64,000 nucleotides of DNA, from positions 1-64,000 of the forward strand of contig NZ_JAUOEL010000002.1 of NCBI RefSeq assembly GCF_030540765.1, in the 5' to 3' direction. Below are positions 36,084-46,276 of this stretch, piece by piece; within the stretch, counting starts at the first letter, position 1; every line of letters starts with the position of its first letter. This stretch comes from Flavivirga jejuensis. GTDB lineage: Bacteria; Bacteroidota; Bacteroidia; Flavobacteriales; Flavobacteriaceae. The notes under the pieces are model-generated. The model saw only the letters and a list, made by a program, of their open reading frames with translations, was not told the origin of the DNA and did not search any database. The translations under genes and the position numbers were made by a program.

Positions 36084-37137
36084 GCTCTGTCTTCAATTTA
36101 TTAAATCTATTTTGAAACCATTCTTTCTCTTTTAATGTTCCTACAATTCCTTTTGGTACAATTAAAGTTGCTGCAATAAATAAGAATCCGTAGAAATACC
36201 ACCAGTATTCTGGTAACGATTCTGAGAAACTTGTTTTAGCATAATTTATAACCAAAGCGCCAATTATTGGACCAAGTAAAGTACCGCGGCCACCAATAGC
36301 TACCCAAATAACAAACTCGGTAGACATAAGTATACTCATAAGAGAGGGCGATATAATACCTACTATAGGCACAAATAAAGCGCCTGCAACACCACACATA
36401 GCGGCAGAGGTTGCTAAAGTTAAAATTTTAAAAGAATCTGTTCTGTAACCTAAAAAGCGCAACCTTGTTTCTCTATCCCTTATGGCTTGAATTATTACGC
36501 CTCCATGGGTTCTTAACATAAACTTGCTAACAAAATAAATAGCTATAACAACAGCTACTGCAAGACCATATAATATTTTTATTAGAGTTGGGTCGCCTAT
36601 GGGGTAACCAAACACACCTTTAAACCCTGTTATACCATTAGACCCACCAGTAAACCCTTGTTGTCCAACAAATAAAATAGAGACAATTAAGGTAATAGCT
36701 TGACTAATTATTGTAAAATAAACACCTTTAGTCCCCGATTTAAAAAGAGGAACACCTACCAATAAAGCTAATGTTACTGGTAAAATAACGGTCATTGCCA
36801 AAGCAAAGGGTAGCGATTGAAACGGTTTCCAGAACCATGGTAAGGTTTCTATTCCAGACCATTCCATAAAATCTGGTAAAGGTTGGGCTTGTAATTTCAT
36901 ATACATCGCCATCGCATAACCACCTAGCGCAAAGTAAACACCATGCCCTAAACTTAAAACGCCCGTATACCCCCATAATAAATTAACCGAAATGGCTACA
37001 ATGGCAAATACTACAAACTTACTTAAAATTGAAAGTCTGAAATCTGAAAGTAAAAAAACTGGTAATATTATAATTACAGCTAGTACTAATATGCAAATTA
37101 TTTTTTGCTTCATTTTTTTAATTGAAAAATTAATCAA
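36076..37137 (-). CDS. urtC: Urea ABC transporter permease UrtC
   Basis: This 353-residue inner-membrane permease belongs to the LivM/BPD_transp_2 family. About ten hydrophobic segments are visible, with the motif GYTGVLSLGHGVYFALGGYAM near residue 58 and AIRDRETRLRFLGYRTDSFK in the cytoplasmic coupling region near 218. Length is usual for UrtC, which is longer than UrtB through extra N-terminal segments. It overlaps urtB by 8 nt and urtD by 8 nt. UrtB and UrtC form the urea channel of the importer. Confidence 0.95.
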   Translation of the reverse strand: MINFSIKKMKQKIICILVLAVIIILPVFLLSDFRLSILSKFVVFAIVAISVNLLWGYTGVLSLGHGVYFALGGYAMAMYMKLQAQPLPDFMEWSGIETLPWFWKPFQSLPFALAMTVILPVTLALLVGVPLFKSGTKGVYFTIISQAITLIVSILFVGQQGFTGGSNGITGFKGVFGYPIGDPTLIKILYGLAVAVVIAIYFVSKFMLRTHGGVIIQAIRDRETRLRFLGYRTDSFKILTLATSAAMCGVAGALFVPIVGIISPSLMSILMSTEFVIWVAIGGRGTLLGPIIGALVINYAKTSFSESLPEYWWYFYGFLFIAATLIVPKGIVGTLKEKEWFQNRFNKLKTEHE

Positions 37138-38023
37138 TAGTTCTGTCTTTCATTGGCGATAATCCTTGTGGCTTATAATGCAGAACAATTAAAACCAAAC
37201 TAAGAATAATCACTTTAGCCATACTTGAGGTTGTGAAGTTTTCTATAAACGGACTACTTATTCCAATTAGTAAAGCGCCTAATATAGTACCTCTTAAACC
37301 TCCAATACCGCCAAGAATAACAACTAGAAATGTATCAATAATATAATTTTGACCTGTTGAAGGCCCTACCGAACCGAGCATTGAAATACAGATACCTGCT
37401 ATACCCGCCAAACCACAACCAAATGAAAACGTAAACGCATCTGCCTTTTTAGTATTGATACCAATACATGAGGCCATAGAGCGATTTTGCATAACTGCTT
37501 GAAGGATTCTGCCTTTAGGTGTTTTGTAGATAAAATAATACACAAACAAGCAAACCAACACAGCAAAAAGGATAATAAAAATTCTATTAAAAGGCAATGT
37601 GATATCTTCTGTAACTTCCCAGCCTTTGCTTAAAATTTTTGGCATGGGAGCATCTACATTATTAGAACCAAAAATATTCCTAGCCAATTGCTGTAAAATC
37701 AAACTAATACCCCATGTAGCCAATATACTATCCAGAGGCCGAGCATACAATTTTCGTATTACTAGCCGCTCTATTAAATAGCCTATTCCAAAAGATAGAA
37801 TAAATGATAGAATAAATGCCAACAAAAGGGTAAGCCACGATCCTTCACTTCCAAGCACCAAACTAACAATATAACTGCTGTAGCACCCAATCATAATAAA
37901 CTCGCCGTGCGCAAAATTAATGACCCCCATCATTCCAAAAACGATACTCAAACCAATAGCTGTAAGCAATAAAATAGAACTAATACTTAATCCGTTGAAT
38001 AAGAATGGTATAAAGTCTCCCAT
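37130..38023 (-). CDS. urtB: Urea ABC transporter permease UrtB
   Basis: The LivH-like permease has about 298 residues from the chosen ATG at 38023 (MGDFIPFLFNGLSISSILLL). An upstream in-frame ATG at 38062 would add 13 charged residues that are unlike the family. It has the motif GVINFAHGEFIMIGCYSSYI and the coupling segment AVMQNRSMASCIGINTKKAD. It pairs with UrtC in the membrane. It follows the outer-membrane barrel gene by about 67 bp, an unusual neighbour inside a urt operon. Confidence 0.93.
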   Translation of the reverse strand: MGDFIPFLFNGLSISSILLLTAIGLSIVFGMMGVINFAHGEFIMIGCYSSYIVSLVLGSEGSWLTLLLAFILSFILSFGIGYLIERLVIRKLYARPLDSILATWGISLILQQLARNIFGSNNVDAPMPKILSKGWEVTEDITLPFNRIFIILFAVLVCLFVYYFIYKTPKGRILQAVMQNRSMASCIGINTKKADAFTFSFGCGLAGIAGICISMLGSVGPSTGQNYIIDTFLVVILGGIGGLRGTILGALLIGISSPFIENFTTSSMAKVIILSLVLIVLHYKPQGLSPMKDRTID

Positions 38024-38090
38024 AATTTTATTATATTTTGATTTGTTACAGAAGATATCCAAATACCTAACTGCTTTTAAAAATTTCTAT

Positions 38091-38882
38091 TTAGAAGAAT
38101 GTTACTCCAAATAAACCAGTTATAGTATGGTTAATCGGACTAGCAACAACTCCTGCATTTGCTTTAACACTATAGGTTTCTGATATTTTTACAGGCTTAC
38201 TAATATTTATTCCTATTTCGTTAATACCAGCATCATTTGCATCAGCTACAGCTCTATTTGTCCATTGCCAGAATGTACCGCCATCATCACTATTAAAAGC
38301 AAAACCAAAAGAAACATACGGAGACACAGAAATATTATTTCCTGCATCAAAACCATAAGATGCTTTAAAATAAGATGAATATCTATTTGATTGATCTGGA
38401 TTTCTATCTCTACCTTCAATAATAGTAGCGAAGAAAAGGTTCAAATTGGTTTTAGGAAGCGTATAGTTCACAGACAAATCAAAGAAATGTCGTGTTTGAT
38501 CTCCAGTAAAATTGAAATAATTAGCTTGAGAATGATTTCCATATCCTGCGAAACCATTGGAAGCAGTATAGTCACTATAGTTAAAAACATCCCAAAGCGC
38601 TATAGAAAAACCAGATTTGGTAGTGTACGATATATATAAATCGGTATCTTTCCACATACCTGATAATCCATAACCATTCCAAGTTCCAATTTCAAAACCA
38701 CCATACTTAAAACTTGCTTGAGCAGCAACTATAGGATCTGGCCCTACAGCATAACCACGCCAGTACCATTGGTTGTGCATTGAAGCTGTAATATCGAATT
38801 TACCTTTTTTTGTAGTTTCTTCTTGCGCAAACATAAGAGCTGAAAACAACCCTACTAATGTGAATAGTAATACTTTTTTCAT
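38091..38882 (-). CDS. Putative outer-membrane barrel (TorF/Gcw_chp-like) inside the urt operon
   Basis: The 263-residue protein has a signal peptide (MKKVLLFTLVGLFSALMFAQ) and a long run of alternating amphipathic strands. It ends in a hydrophobic/aromatic terminus (TGLFGVTFF) typical of outer-membrane beta-barrels. Segments such as NQWYWRGYAVGPDPIVAAQASFKYG and FEIGTWNGYG resemble the TorF/Gcw_chp putative porin group. It sits between urtA and urtB on the same strand. I infer a channel that lets urea cross the outer membrane, but this is position-based; it could also be a general porin. Confidence 0.75.
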   Translation of the reverse strand: MKKVLLFTLVGLFSALMFAQEETTKKGKFDITASMHNQWYWRGYAVGPDPIVAAQASFKYGGFEIGTWNGYGLSGMWKDTDLYISYTTKSGFSIALWDVFNYSDYTASNGFAGYGNHSQANYFNFTGDQTRHFFDLSVNYTLPKTNLNLFFATIIEGRDRNPDQSNRYSSYFKASYGFDAGNNISVSPYVSFGFAFNSDDGGTFWQWTNRAVADANDAGINEIGINISKPVKISETYSVKANAGVVASPINHTITGLFGVTFF

Positions 38883-38962
38883 AATAATAAATGTTAAATT
38901 TAGGCTGTAAAAAGGCGATTTAATTGCTTAAACCATAATGTAAATCGCCTATTTATTTGTTT

Positions 38963-40177
38963 TTATTGGATGTTACCTGGAGCGATAACTTTTTTATCTG
39001 TAGCTATACTTGGGAATGGATCTGGTGCAATCATTTCTGGTGATTGATAAAGAATATCAAACTGCCCTTCAGCATTTGCTCTACCAATCATGAAATTTTT
39101 GATGGTGTGATTGGTAACTGGATCTATAGATACAACACCTTCAGGAGCATTATAACTCACTTTGCTAATAGCTTGTTGTACAGCATCTGGCTCAAAAGAA
39201 TTTGCCTTTTTAACAGCCTCTGCCCATAAGTACACACCAAAGTAAGCCGCTTCTATAGGATCATCAGTAACTTTATCTGCACCGTATTTAGTTTGATATG
39301 CTTTTATAAATTTATCGTTAGCCTCACTTTTAAAAGTCATAAAATAGTTCCATGCCGTTAATTGACCTTCCATAATATCAACACCAATACCTTTTAATTC
39401 TACTTCAGCAATAGAGAAAGACATACAAGTTACTTCTGGGGCACTTAACCCAAGAGATTTCATTTGTTTAAAGAAACCAATATTACTATCACCGTTAACG
39501 GTGTTTAAAACAGCATCAGCACCCGAACTTTTAATTTTTTGGGCAATCGATGTGAAGTCTGTATGACCAAGTGGCGCATATTCTTCGCCTACTATTTCGA
39601 TACCTTCAGATTTTAATTTTGCCTTAATAATTTTATTAGCTGTTCTTGGGAAAACGTAATCCGATCCTACTAAAAAGAATTTCTTTTTACCTTCCTTAAT
39701 CATATAATCTACCGCGGGAAGAATTTGTTGATTAGGAGCTGCTCCAGTATATATTACATTTTTAGAAGCTTCCATACCTTCATATTGCACAGGATAAAAT
39801 AATAAACTGTTTTTAGACTCAAACACTGGTAATACCGCTTTTCTGCTAGAAGATGTCCAGCATCCAAAAACAGATTTCACACCATCTTGTCCTATTAATT
39901 TTGTAGCCTTTTCTGTAAAAGTTGGCCAATCTGAGGCGCCATCCTCAATTATTGGTTCTATTTGCTTACCTAAAACACCACCTGCAGCATTAATTTCTTC
40001 AATAGCTAACATCGTAGCATTTTTGCAATCTGTTTCAGAAATTGCCATGGTTCCCGTTAAAGAATGTAAAACGCCAACTTTTACTGTGCTAACTTCTTCA
40101 GCAGAAGCTTTACCTTCTTTTTGTTTACAGGAAAAAACCAGAGCTAAACTGGCAATAAATAATACTAATTTTCTCAT
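38963..40177 (-). CDS. urtA: Urea ABC transporter substrate-binding lipoprotein UrtA
   Basis: The 404-residue protein has a lipoprotein signal with lipobox LVFSC (Cys17). It is therefore anchored to a membrane facing the periplasm. The mature part is a type I periplasmic-binding fold of the Leu/Ile/Val-binding (Peripla_BP_5) class, starting VKVGVLHSLTGTMAISET. It has the UrtA-type segments GGVLGKQIEPIIEDGASDWPTF, SSSRKAVLPVFE and NTVNGDSNIGFFK. It is the first gene of the urea importer operon, transcribed divergently from urease with a 258-bp shared upstream region. Confidence 0.95.
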   Translation of the reverse strand: MRKLVLFIASLALVFSCKQKEGKASAEEVSTVKVGVLHSLTGTMAISETDCKNATMLAIEEINAAGGVLGKQIEPIIEDGASDWPTFTEKATKLIGQDGVKSVFGCWTSSSRKAVLPVFESKNSLLFYPVQYEGMEASKNVIYTGAAPNQQILPAVDYMIKEGKKKFFLVGSDYVFPRTANKIIKAKLKSEGIEIVGEEYAPLGHTDFTSIAQKIKSSGADAVLNTVNGDSNIGFFKQMKSLGLSAPEVTCMSFSIAEVELKGIGVDIMEGQLTAWNYFMTFKSEANDKFIKAYQTKYGADKVTDDPIEAAYFGVYLWAEAVKKANSFEPDAVQQAISKVSYNAPEGVVSIDPVTNHTIKNFMIGRANAEGQFDILYQSPEMIAPDPFPSIATDKKVIAPGNIQ

Positions 40178-40236
40178 AATTCATGTAGTTATTTAAATGT
40201 TAATTATAACACAAATCTATAATATATTTCATTACA

Positions 40237-40308
40237 CCCCATAAAATTGATAGTATACATTTATTTTTTACGAATTATAGTACATTTACCCCTCATTTTT
40301 TATGGGTA
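40237..40308. promoter_or_regulatory. Inverted repeat in the divergent urtA-ureA promoter region
   Basis: The arms ACCCCATAAAA (40237-40247) and TTTTATGGGT (40299-40308) are near-perfect reverse complements about 50 bp apart, between the diverging urt and ure operons. One arm lies near each promoter, as for an operator shared by both. A nickel- or nitrogen-responsive regulator would fit the gene content, but no regulator gene is in view. Confidence 0.4.
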
Positions 40309-40435
40309 TAATAATTTTACTATTATTTCTTTAAAAAAAAGACAAAACCTTTTTATTCTATTCTATTTTATAAATTAAAGCCACATAATGGCTAAATTAT
40401 TCTTTAAGTTTGTATACCAAATATTACATTTACAA

Positions 40436-40738
40436 ATGCACTTAACACCTAAAGAAATAGAAAAACTACTCTTATATACAGCAGGAGAAGTTGCACAAAA
40501 AAGAAAGAATAGAGGATTAAAACTGAATTACCCAGAAGCCATTGCATTAATAAGTGCCGACCTTTTAGAAGCTGTACGCGATGGTAAAACAGTAGCCGAA
40601 TTGATGCAATACGGAACCACAATACTGTCTAAAGAAGATGTTATGGAAGGCGTTGCAGAAATGATACATGATATACAAATTGAAGCAACATTTCCTGATG
40701 GCACAAAATTAGTAACTGTTCATGCCCCTATAAAATGA
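40436..40738 (+). CDS. ureA: Urease gamma subunit UreA
   Basis: The ~100-residue protein starts [23 protein letters not shown], matching the near-invariant start of urease gamma subunits. This is why the ATG at 40436 is preferred over one at 40388 that would add 16 residues. It also has [27 protein letters not shown] and [25 protein letters not shown], the family hallmarks. It is part of the (UreABC)3 enzyme that hydrolyses urea to ammonia and carbamate. Its stop overlaps the ureB start by 4 nt. Confidence 0.97.
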   Translation: MHLTPKEIEKLLLYTAGEVAQKRKNRGLKLNYPEAIALISADLLEAVRDGKTVAELMQYGTTILSKEDVMEGVAEMIHDIQIEATFPDGTKLVTVHAPIK

Positions 40739-41094
40739 TACCAGGCGAATACATTTTAAAACAAGAAAATATTCAAGCTAACACCAACAAAAAGACTGTT
40801 ACACTTGAAGTCACTAATAAAGGAGATAGACCCATTCAAATAGGTTCTCATTTTCATTTTTTTGAAGTTAATAAGGAAATGGATTTTGACAGACCTAAAA
40901 CACTAGGTATGCGATTAAATATTCCCTCTGGAACTGCTGTTCGATTTGAACCTGGAGAAGAAAAGGAAGTTGAATTAGTCGAAATCGGCGGGAACAAAAT
41001 CATTTATGGCTTTAATAATTTAGTAGATGGCAAAATTGGTTCTGAAGTATCTGAAAATATTCTTATCAATTTAAACAAATTTCTCAAATCTTAA
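40735..41094 (+). CDS. ureB: Urease beta subunit UreB
   Basis: The 119-residue protein matches urease beta. It starts MIPGEYIL and carries [21 protein letters not shown], then [31 protein letters not shown], the conserved core of the family. It has no catalytic residues but packs against UreA and UreC. The ATGA overlap with ureA and the 12-bp gap to ureC show one transcript. Confidence 0.97.
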   Translation: MIPGEYILKQENIQANTNKKTVTLEVTNKGDRPIQIGSHFHFFEVNKEMDFDRPKTLGMRLNIPSGTAVRFEPGEEKEVELVEIGGNKIIYGFNNLVDGKIGSEVSENILINLNKFLKS

Positions 41095-41106
41095 TTATAA
41101 CATGGT

Positions 41107-42828
41107 ATGAGCATAGAAATAAACAGAATAAAATATGCCAACATGTTTGGACCTACTGTTGGCGACAAAATAAGATTGGCAGATACTGAATTATTTATAG
41201 AAATTGAAAAAGATTTTGCTATTTACGGCGAAGAAGCCAAATTTGGAGGAGGCAAAACCATTAGAGATGGCATGGCGCAATCTGCAAGAGCAACACGAAA
41301 CGAAGGCGTTCTGGATTTTGTTATAACAAGTGCTATTATTATTGACCATTGGGGCATTGTAAAAGGAGACATTGGTATTAAAGACGGTAGAATTGTAGCT
41401 GTTGGCAAAGCTGGAAATCCAGACACCATGGATGGTATTAGTGAAAACATGATTATTGGCGCATCTACCGAAGTACATTCTGGCGCAGGCTTAATAGCTA
41501 CCGCTGGTGGTATTGACGCCCACATACATTTTATCTGTCCGCAACAAATAGATCACGCTTTATATAGTGGCATCACCACAATGATAGGTGGCGGAACTGG
41601 ACCTGCAGATGGTACAAACGCTACCACAGTAACACCAGGTGCTTGGAATATTCAAAAAATGCTTGAAAGTGCAGAAGCGTTCCCAATGAATTTAGGTTTT
41701 TTTGGAAAAGGAAACTGTTCCTCCTTAGCACCTTTAGAAGAACAGGTAGAAGCAGGTGTGCTAGGATTAAAAATACATGAAGACTGGGGTGCTACCCCCG
41801 CAACAATTGATGCATCATTAAAAATAGCAGACAAATTTGATATTCAAGTAGCAATTCATACTGATACACTAAACGAAAGTGGTTTTTTAGAAGATACCGT
41901 AAATGCTATTGATGGTAGAGTAATTCACACTTTCCACACAGAAGGTGCAGGTGGTGGACATGCTCCAGATATTATCAAAGCAGCCATGTATACGAATGTA
42001 CTTCCTTCTAGCACCAATCCTACTCGACCATTCACCGTTAACACAATTGACGAACATTTAGACATGCTAATGGTATGTCATCATTTAGACAAGTCTGTTC
42101 CAGAAGATGTTTCTTTTGCAGACTCAAGAATTCGACCAGAAACTATTGCTGCCGAAGATATTTTACACGACATGGGCATTTTTAGCATGATGAGCAGCGA
42201 CTCCCAAGCCATGGGTCGGGTGAGTGAAGTTATTACCAGAACTTGGCAAACAGCCCATAAAATGAAAGTACAACGAGGCTTTTTACCCGAAGACAAAGCA
42301 AATAAAAATGACAACTTTAGAGCTAAACGTTACGTTGCTAAATACACGATTAATCCAGCAATCTCTCATGGAATTTCAAAACATGTAGGATCATTAGAAC
42401 CTGGAAAATTGGCCGATTTAGTACTTTGGAAACCAGCTATGTTTGGCGTTAAACCAGAATTAATAATTAAAGGCGGTATGATTATCGCTGGACGTATGGG
42501 AGACCCGAATGCATCCATACCAACACCACAGCCAGTAATTTACAGACCTATGTTTGGTGCTTATGGTAAAGCGCTTCAGAAAACCTGTGCTACGTTTGTT
42601 TCTAAAATTTCAATTGAAAACAAAACCATTGAAAAATACGGGTTAAAAAAAATGATTTTTCCAGTTGAAAATTGCCGATCAATCAGTAAAAAAGACCTAA
42701 TTCATAACGACAAAACACCCAATATTGAAGTTAACCCAGAAAATTATCAAGTAAAAGTAGATGGCAAACATATTACTTGCGAACCTTTGAAAGAATTACC
42801 AATGGCTCAGAGATATTTTTTATTTTAA
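41107..42828 (+). CDS. ureC: Urease alpha (catalytic) subunit UreC
   Basis: The 573-residue amidohydrolase keeps every dinickel-site residue, all at +5 relative to Klebsiella numbering. These are His139 and His141 (DAHIHF), the carbamylated Lys222 (GLKIHEDWG), His251 (HTDTLNESG), His277 ([12 protein letters not shown]) and Asp365 (SSDSQAMGR). The flap Cys324 and catalytic His325 (MVCHHLDKS) are also present. The C terminus PMAQRYFLF is typical. It should be fully active once loaded with nickel by the UreDEFG proteins encoded downstream. Ammonia released can serve as nitrogen source or to raise pH. Confidence 0.98.
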   Translation: MSIEINRIKYANMFGPTVGDKIRLADTELFIEIEKDFAIYGEEAKFGGGKTIRDGMAQSARATRNEGVLDFVITSAIIIDHWGIVKGDIGIKDGRIVAVGKAGNPDTMDGISENMIIGASTEVHSGAGLIATAGGIDAHIHFICPQQIDHALYSGITTMIGGGTGPADGTNATTVTPGAWNIQKMLESAEAFPMNLGFFGKGNCSSLAPLEEQVEAGVLGLKIHEDWGATPATIDASLKIADKFDIQVAIHTDTLNESGFLEDTVNAIDGRVIHTFHTEGAGGGHAPDIIKAAMYTNVLPSSTNPTRPFTVNTIDEHLDMLMVCHHLDKSVPEDVSFADSRIRPETIAAEDILHDMGIFSMMSSDSQAMGRVSEVITRTWQTAHKMKVQRGFLPEDKANKNDNFRAKRYVAKYTINPAISHGISKHVGSLEPGKLADLVLWKPAMFGVKPELIIKGGMIIAGRMGDPNASIPTPQPVIYRPMFGAYGKALQKTCATFVSKISIENKTIEKYGLKKMIFPVENCRSISKKDLIHNDKTPNIEVNPENYQVKVDGKHITCEPLKELPMAQRYFLF

Positions 42829-42833
42829 AAATT

Positions 42834-43325
42834 ATGATTATTTCAGAAAAACCTAAGCAAATTAACCCTCAGTATAGTAGAAAAACTATTATACAGATTG
42901 ATTTTGATTGGTTTGAAACAAATAAACGCATCCAGCACAAAACTGCTAAAGACGGACAAACGTTTCGTTTAAAATTCTTAAAAGAAAACCCGAATTTAAA
43001 AGAAGGTGAATTGTTATACGAAAACGAAGACAAAGTTTATTGTATTCATATTCTACCATGCGATTGCTTGGTGATTAACCCAAAATCTAATTTTGAAACC
43101 GCTTCCATATGTTACGAAATTGGCAACAAACACCTTCCTTTATTTTATGAAGACGATACTTTACTTGTTCCTTTTGAAAAACCACTTTTCAATCAACTAA
43201 AAGCCATGGGTTTTGATGTTTTTAAAGCTAAAAAAAGCTTATTAACACCTTTAAAAACGACGGTAACTCCACATGGAGAAAGTAAAAGTTTATTTTCTAA
43301 AATAATGGATTTAACAGAAAGATAA
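42834..43325 (+). CDS. ureE: Urease accessory protein UreE (nickel chaperone)
   Basis: The ~163-residue protein from the ATG at 42834, 5 nt after the ureC stop, is placed between ureC and ureF as in most ure operons. An upstream ATG at 42777 lies inside ureC and is rejected. The sequence has the UreE-like N-terminal domain (KRIQHKTAKDGQTFRLKF) and the metal-binding domain segment YEIGNKHLPLFYEDDTLLVPFEKPLFNQLKAMGF, with the conserved GNxH motif. The C terminus lacks the His-rich tail found in Klebsiella UreE, so nickel storage capacity is low. It hands nickel to UreG. Confidence 0.92.
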   Translation: MIISEKPKQINPQYSRKTIIQIDFDWFETNKRIQHKTAKDGQTFRLKFLKENPNLKEGELLYENEDKVYCIHILPCDCLVINPKSNFETASICYEIGNKHLPLFYEDDTLLVPFEKPLFNQLKAMGFDVFKAKKSLLTPLKTTVTPHGESKSLFSKIMDLTER

Positions 43326-44011
43326 TGACACAGGCATTACTACACTTGTTGCATATTTGCGATCCGATGTTGCCCATTGGTGGTTTTTCCCATTCTTATG
43401 GATTGGAAACCTACACGCAACAAGAAATCATAAAATCGCCAGAACAAGTTCTAAACTTCTTAAGAGACATGCTAACTCATACTGTTTTACCCAACGACGC
43501 CTCTTTTATAAGTCTTACATACGATGCCTGCGAAACCAATAATTGGTCGGAGATTATAGCCTTAGATGCGCTTTGCCATGCTTCAAAATTACCTATGGAA
43601 ATTAGAAAAGCAAGTCAGAAATTAGGGATCCGTCTAACAAAAATTTTCGCGCCATTAATCTCATCAGAATTAACAAACAAAACCCAGGCAGCAATAAAGA
43701 GTAAAGAATTATTTGGACACTATTCCATTTTATACGGTGTTTTTGCTCATCAATTAAACATAAAAAAAGAAGATGCTATTCAAGGATATTTTTATAATAC
43801 CGCTATTGGTTTTATTACCAATGCCGTAAAATTAATTCCCTTAAGCCAAGATACTGGGCAACAATTAATATATAAACTTTTACCGTTAATAGCAGAATTA
43901 TCAAAAAAAGCATTACATCCAGATTTAGACAAATTAGGTATTAGCTCTGTAGGATTAGACATTCGATCTATGGAACATGAAAAGCTTTATTCAAGATTAT
44001 ACATGTCTTAA
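43325..44011 (+). CDS. ureF: Urease accessory protein UreF
   Basis: This 228-residue all-helical protein has the family start LLHICDPMLPIGGFSHSYGLETY and the conserved segment YNTAIGFITNAVKLIPLSQ. The C terminus contains GLDIRSMEHEKLYSRLYMS, resembling the region that gates UreG GTP hydrolysis. It starts one base into the ureE stop (TAATG). UreF acts with UreD and UreG in the complex that inserts nickel into apo-urease. Confidence 0.95.
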   Translation: MTQALLHLLHICDPMLPIGGFSHSYGLETYTQQEIIKSPEQVLNFLRDMLTHTVLPNDASFISLTYDACETNNWSEIIALDALCHASKLPMEIRKASQKLGIRLTKIFAPLISSELTNKTQAAIKSKELFGHYSILYGVFAHQLNIKKEDAIQGYFYNTAIGFITNAVKLIPLSQDTGQQLIYKLLPLIAELSKKALHPDLDKLGISSVGLDIRSMEHEKLYSRLYMS

Positions 44012-44020
44012 AAAATAAAA

Positions 44021-44656
44021 ATGACAAGAAATTATATTAAAATAGGAATTGCAGGTCCCGTCGGTTCAGGGAAAACAGCATTAATCGAGCGTTTAACAAG
44101 TAAACTATCATCAAAATACTCTTTAGCCGTTATTACAAACGATATATATACTCAAGAAGACGCCGAATTTTTAACCAAAAATAGTTTGTTACCCAAAGAA
44201 CGTATTATTGGCGTAGAAACTGGTGGTTGCCCACATACTGCTATTCGAGAAGATGCTAGCATGAATTTAGAAGCTGTTGAAGAATTGGCTGAGCGATTTC
44301 CAGAAGTTGAAATCATCTTTATAGAAAGTGGTGGAGACAACCTTTCGGCAACCTTTAGTCCAGATTTAGCCGATGTTACTATGTTTGTTATTGATGTTGC
44401 CGAAGGCGATAAAATCCCAAGAAAAGGCGGTCCAGGTATTACGCGTAGCGACTTATTGGTGATTAACAAAATTGACCTTGCTCCATATGTGAATGCCAAC
44501 CTTGACGTTATGGAACGTGATTCGAAAAAAATGAGACAAGGAAAACCTTTTATTTTTACCAATTTAATGAAAGACGAAGGTTTGCACAGCATTATTGGTT
44601 GGATAAAAAAATATGCCTTAATGGAAGATAAAGATGAACCTAATTTAATTAGATGA
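44021..44656 (+). CDS. ureG: Urease accessory GTPase UreG
   Basis: The 211-residue SIMIBI-class GTPase has P-loop GPVGSGKT (residues 12-19), the nickel-binding motif [31 protein letters not shown] and the guanine-specificity motif NKIDLAPYV. Length and motifs are those of UreG, which dimerises on nickel and GTP and powers nickel delivery to urease. Its end overlaps the next gene by 4 nt. Confidence 0.97.
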   Translation: MTRNYIKIGIAGPVGSGKTALIERLTSKLSSKYSLAVITNDIYTQEDAEFLTKNSLLPKERIIGVETGGCPHTAIREDASMNLEAVEELAERFPEVEIIFIESGGDNLSATFSPDLADVTMFVIDVAEGDKIPRKGGPGITRSDLLVINKIDLAPYVNANLDVMERDSKKMRQGKPFIFTNLMKDEGLHSIIGWIKKYALMEDKDEPNLIR

Positions 44657-45432
44657 TATCAAAAGTTCATATTGAAACTCATGAAAAAAATGGTGTAACC
44701 AAATTAAAATCAGCATTTTTTACAACGCCTTTTAAAGTAGTCGATATTAGAGAGGATAAAAAAAACACGCTTTTAGAGCTAATATTAATGAGCGCTTCTC
44801 CAGGGATTTTAGACGAGGATGAGCTTTATTTTGATTATCTACTCCATAAAAACAGCAAGTTAGAATTGACTTCGCAATCATTTCAGCGCTTATTTACCAT
44901 GAAAAAAAGAGCCATACAAACTACCAACGTTACGCTTAAAGAGAATGCATCGCTCTTTTATTTGCCACAACCTTGTGTACCTCATAAAGCCTCTAATTTT
45001 AAAAGCACAAACCATATTTATTTAGAAAAAAACACCACACTAATTTGGGGTGAGATTTTAACCTGTGGTAGAAAAATTAAAAATGAAATCTTCGAGTTTA
45101 CTAACTACCAAAATATTACTAAAGTTTACAAAGAGAACAAATTAATATTGTTTGAAAATTTATATTTAAACCCTACGGAATCTAACCCGATGCACCTTGG
45201 TCAATTCGAAGGCTACACACATCAATTAAGTTTAATATTTTTAAACGATTCGTCTAATATTGATACACTTAAAACAAAAATTTATAATTATTTAGAAACC
45301 AAAGATTGCTTGTTTGGTGCTTCTGAAACACCCACAAATGGAATTATAGTGAAAATTCTTCATTTTAAAGCCGAAAAACTAATGCAGTGGATGAAGGCTT
45401 TAACAAACATAATTAAGGATGACAGATTTTAA
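44653..45432 (+). CDS. ureD: Urease accessory protein UreD (UreH)
   Basis: The 259-residue protein has the UreD family pattern. Segments include [39 protein letters not shown] and then [39 protein letters not shown], corresponding to the conserved P-x-P-x-x-PF-x(2)A and GE-x(3)GR motifs. UreD is the scaffold on apo-urease to which UreF and UreG bind. Its position after ureG differs from enterobacterial operons, where it comes first, but is common in other phyla. It overlaps the downstream permease gene by 14 nt. Confidence 0.93.
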   Translation: MISKVHIETHEKNGVTKLKSAFFTTPFKVVDIREDKKNTLLELILMSASPGILDEDELYFDYLLHKNSKLELTSQSFQRLFTMKKRAIQTTNVTLKENASLFYLPQPCVPHKASNFKSTNHIYLEKNTTLIWGEILTCGRKIKNEIFEFTNYQNITKVYKENKLILFENLYLNPTESNPMHLGQFEGYTHQLSLIFLNDSSNIDTLKTKIYNYLETKDCLFGASETPTNGIIVKILHFKAEKLMQWMKALTNIIKDDRF

Positions 45433-46117
45433 TTTAATTTGCCTTACTATTGTTTCTATAAGCGCCATGCACACCTTTAGCGGCCCCGACCACTACTTAC
45501 CTTTTATTGTTTTATCCCGTTCTAAAAAATGGCGTTTATCAAAAACCATATTCTGGACTTGCTTATGTGGTTTTGCCCATGTATTAAGTTCTGTAGTTTT
45601 AGGCATTTTAGGCATTTTTCTTGGTGTAACTGTTTCTAAAATATTTCATATTGAAACTATAAGAGGTGGATTTGCCGCATGGTTACTATTAATTTTTGGG
45701 GTGGTGTATATTTTTTATGCCTTTTATAAATTAAGAAAAAACAAAATTCATAAACATTTTAATGTTTCGGAAGAAGGTGATATTTATGTTTTTGAACACC
45801 AACACGGACAAAGTGTTTTACCTAAAAAAAACTATAAAGTAACGCCTTGGGTTATGTTTTTTATTTTTGCACTGGGTCCAAGCGAACCCTTAATTCCTTT
45901 AATTATTTACCCATACATTAATTATTCTTTTATTGAAATTGGCATCTTAATTACGCTGTATACATTTACAACTGTTTTTATGATGTTGTCTTTAGTTTTA
46001 TTGGGTTTTTACGGATCAAAACTTATTAATTACCAGGGTTTTGAAAAGCATATTGACCTAATAAGTGGCTTAGCTATTACTATTTGTGGTATTGGCATGG
46101 TTTTTTTAGAATGGTAA
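45419..46117 (+). CDS. UreH-like nickel permease of the urease cluster
   Basis: This 232-residue inner-membrane protein has about six hydrophobic segments. Near the start MHTFSGPDHYLPF is a His/Asp signature similar to the H-x4-DH motif of nickel/cobalt permeases and Bacillus-type UreH. A His-rich loop (residues ~108-145: HKHFNVSEEGD, then FEHQHGQS) separates two membrane blocks, and FALGPSEPLIPL recurs as a second family motif. It is the last gene of the ure operon and overlaps ureD, which supports nickel uptake for urease. The permease role is inferred from motif and position. Confidence 0.85.
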   Translation: MTDFNLICLTIVSISAMHTFSGPDHYLPFIVLSRSKKWRLSKTIFWTCLCGFAHVLSSVVLGILGIFLGVTVSKIFHIETIRGGFAAWLLLIFGVVYIFYAFYKLRKNKIHKHFNVSEEGDIYVFEHQHGQSVLPKKNYKVTPWVMFFIFALGPSEPLIPLIIYPYINYSFIEIGILITLYTFTTVFMMLSLVLLGFYGSKLINYQGFEKHIDLISGLAITICGIGMVFLEW

Positions 46118-46215
46118 TTACTTTCTTTAAATTATAAAGCTGAGTTCCTTTTATACTTAACTATAAATACAGGGAATTTAGAATACTTCACCTTAAAAGT
46201 TAGAAGAATGAAATC

Positions 46216-46248
46216 ACCTTTATTAAATATTTTAAGGTTATTTTTTTA
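46216..46248 (+). terminator. Probable terminator of the urease operon
   Basis: A short stem (ACCTT at 46216-46220 with AAGGT at 46234-46238) is followed by TATTTTTTTATT. The stem is weak, but its place about 100 bp after the last ure gene fits. Confidence 0.4.
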
Positions 46249-46276
46249 TTCTATGTAATTGAACTCTCTTTAAAAA

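Noticed and set aside
38024-38062. Longer start of urtB
   Set aside because: The extra 13 residues are charged and unlike UrtB starts; the ATG at 38023 gives the family N terminus.
40388-40435. Longer start of ureA
   Set aside because: UreA proteins begin MHLTPxE; the ATG at 40436 matches, so the upstream extension is not used.
41191-41525. Minus-strand frames within ureC
   Set aside because: They are shadows of the conserved ureC reading frame, with no start context or protein-like composition.
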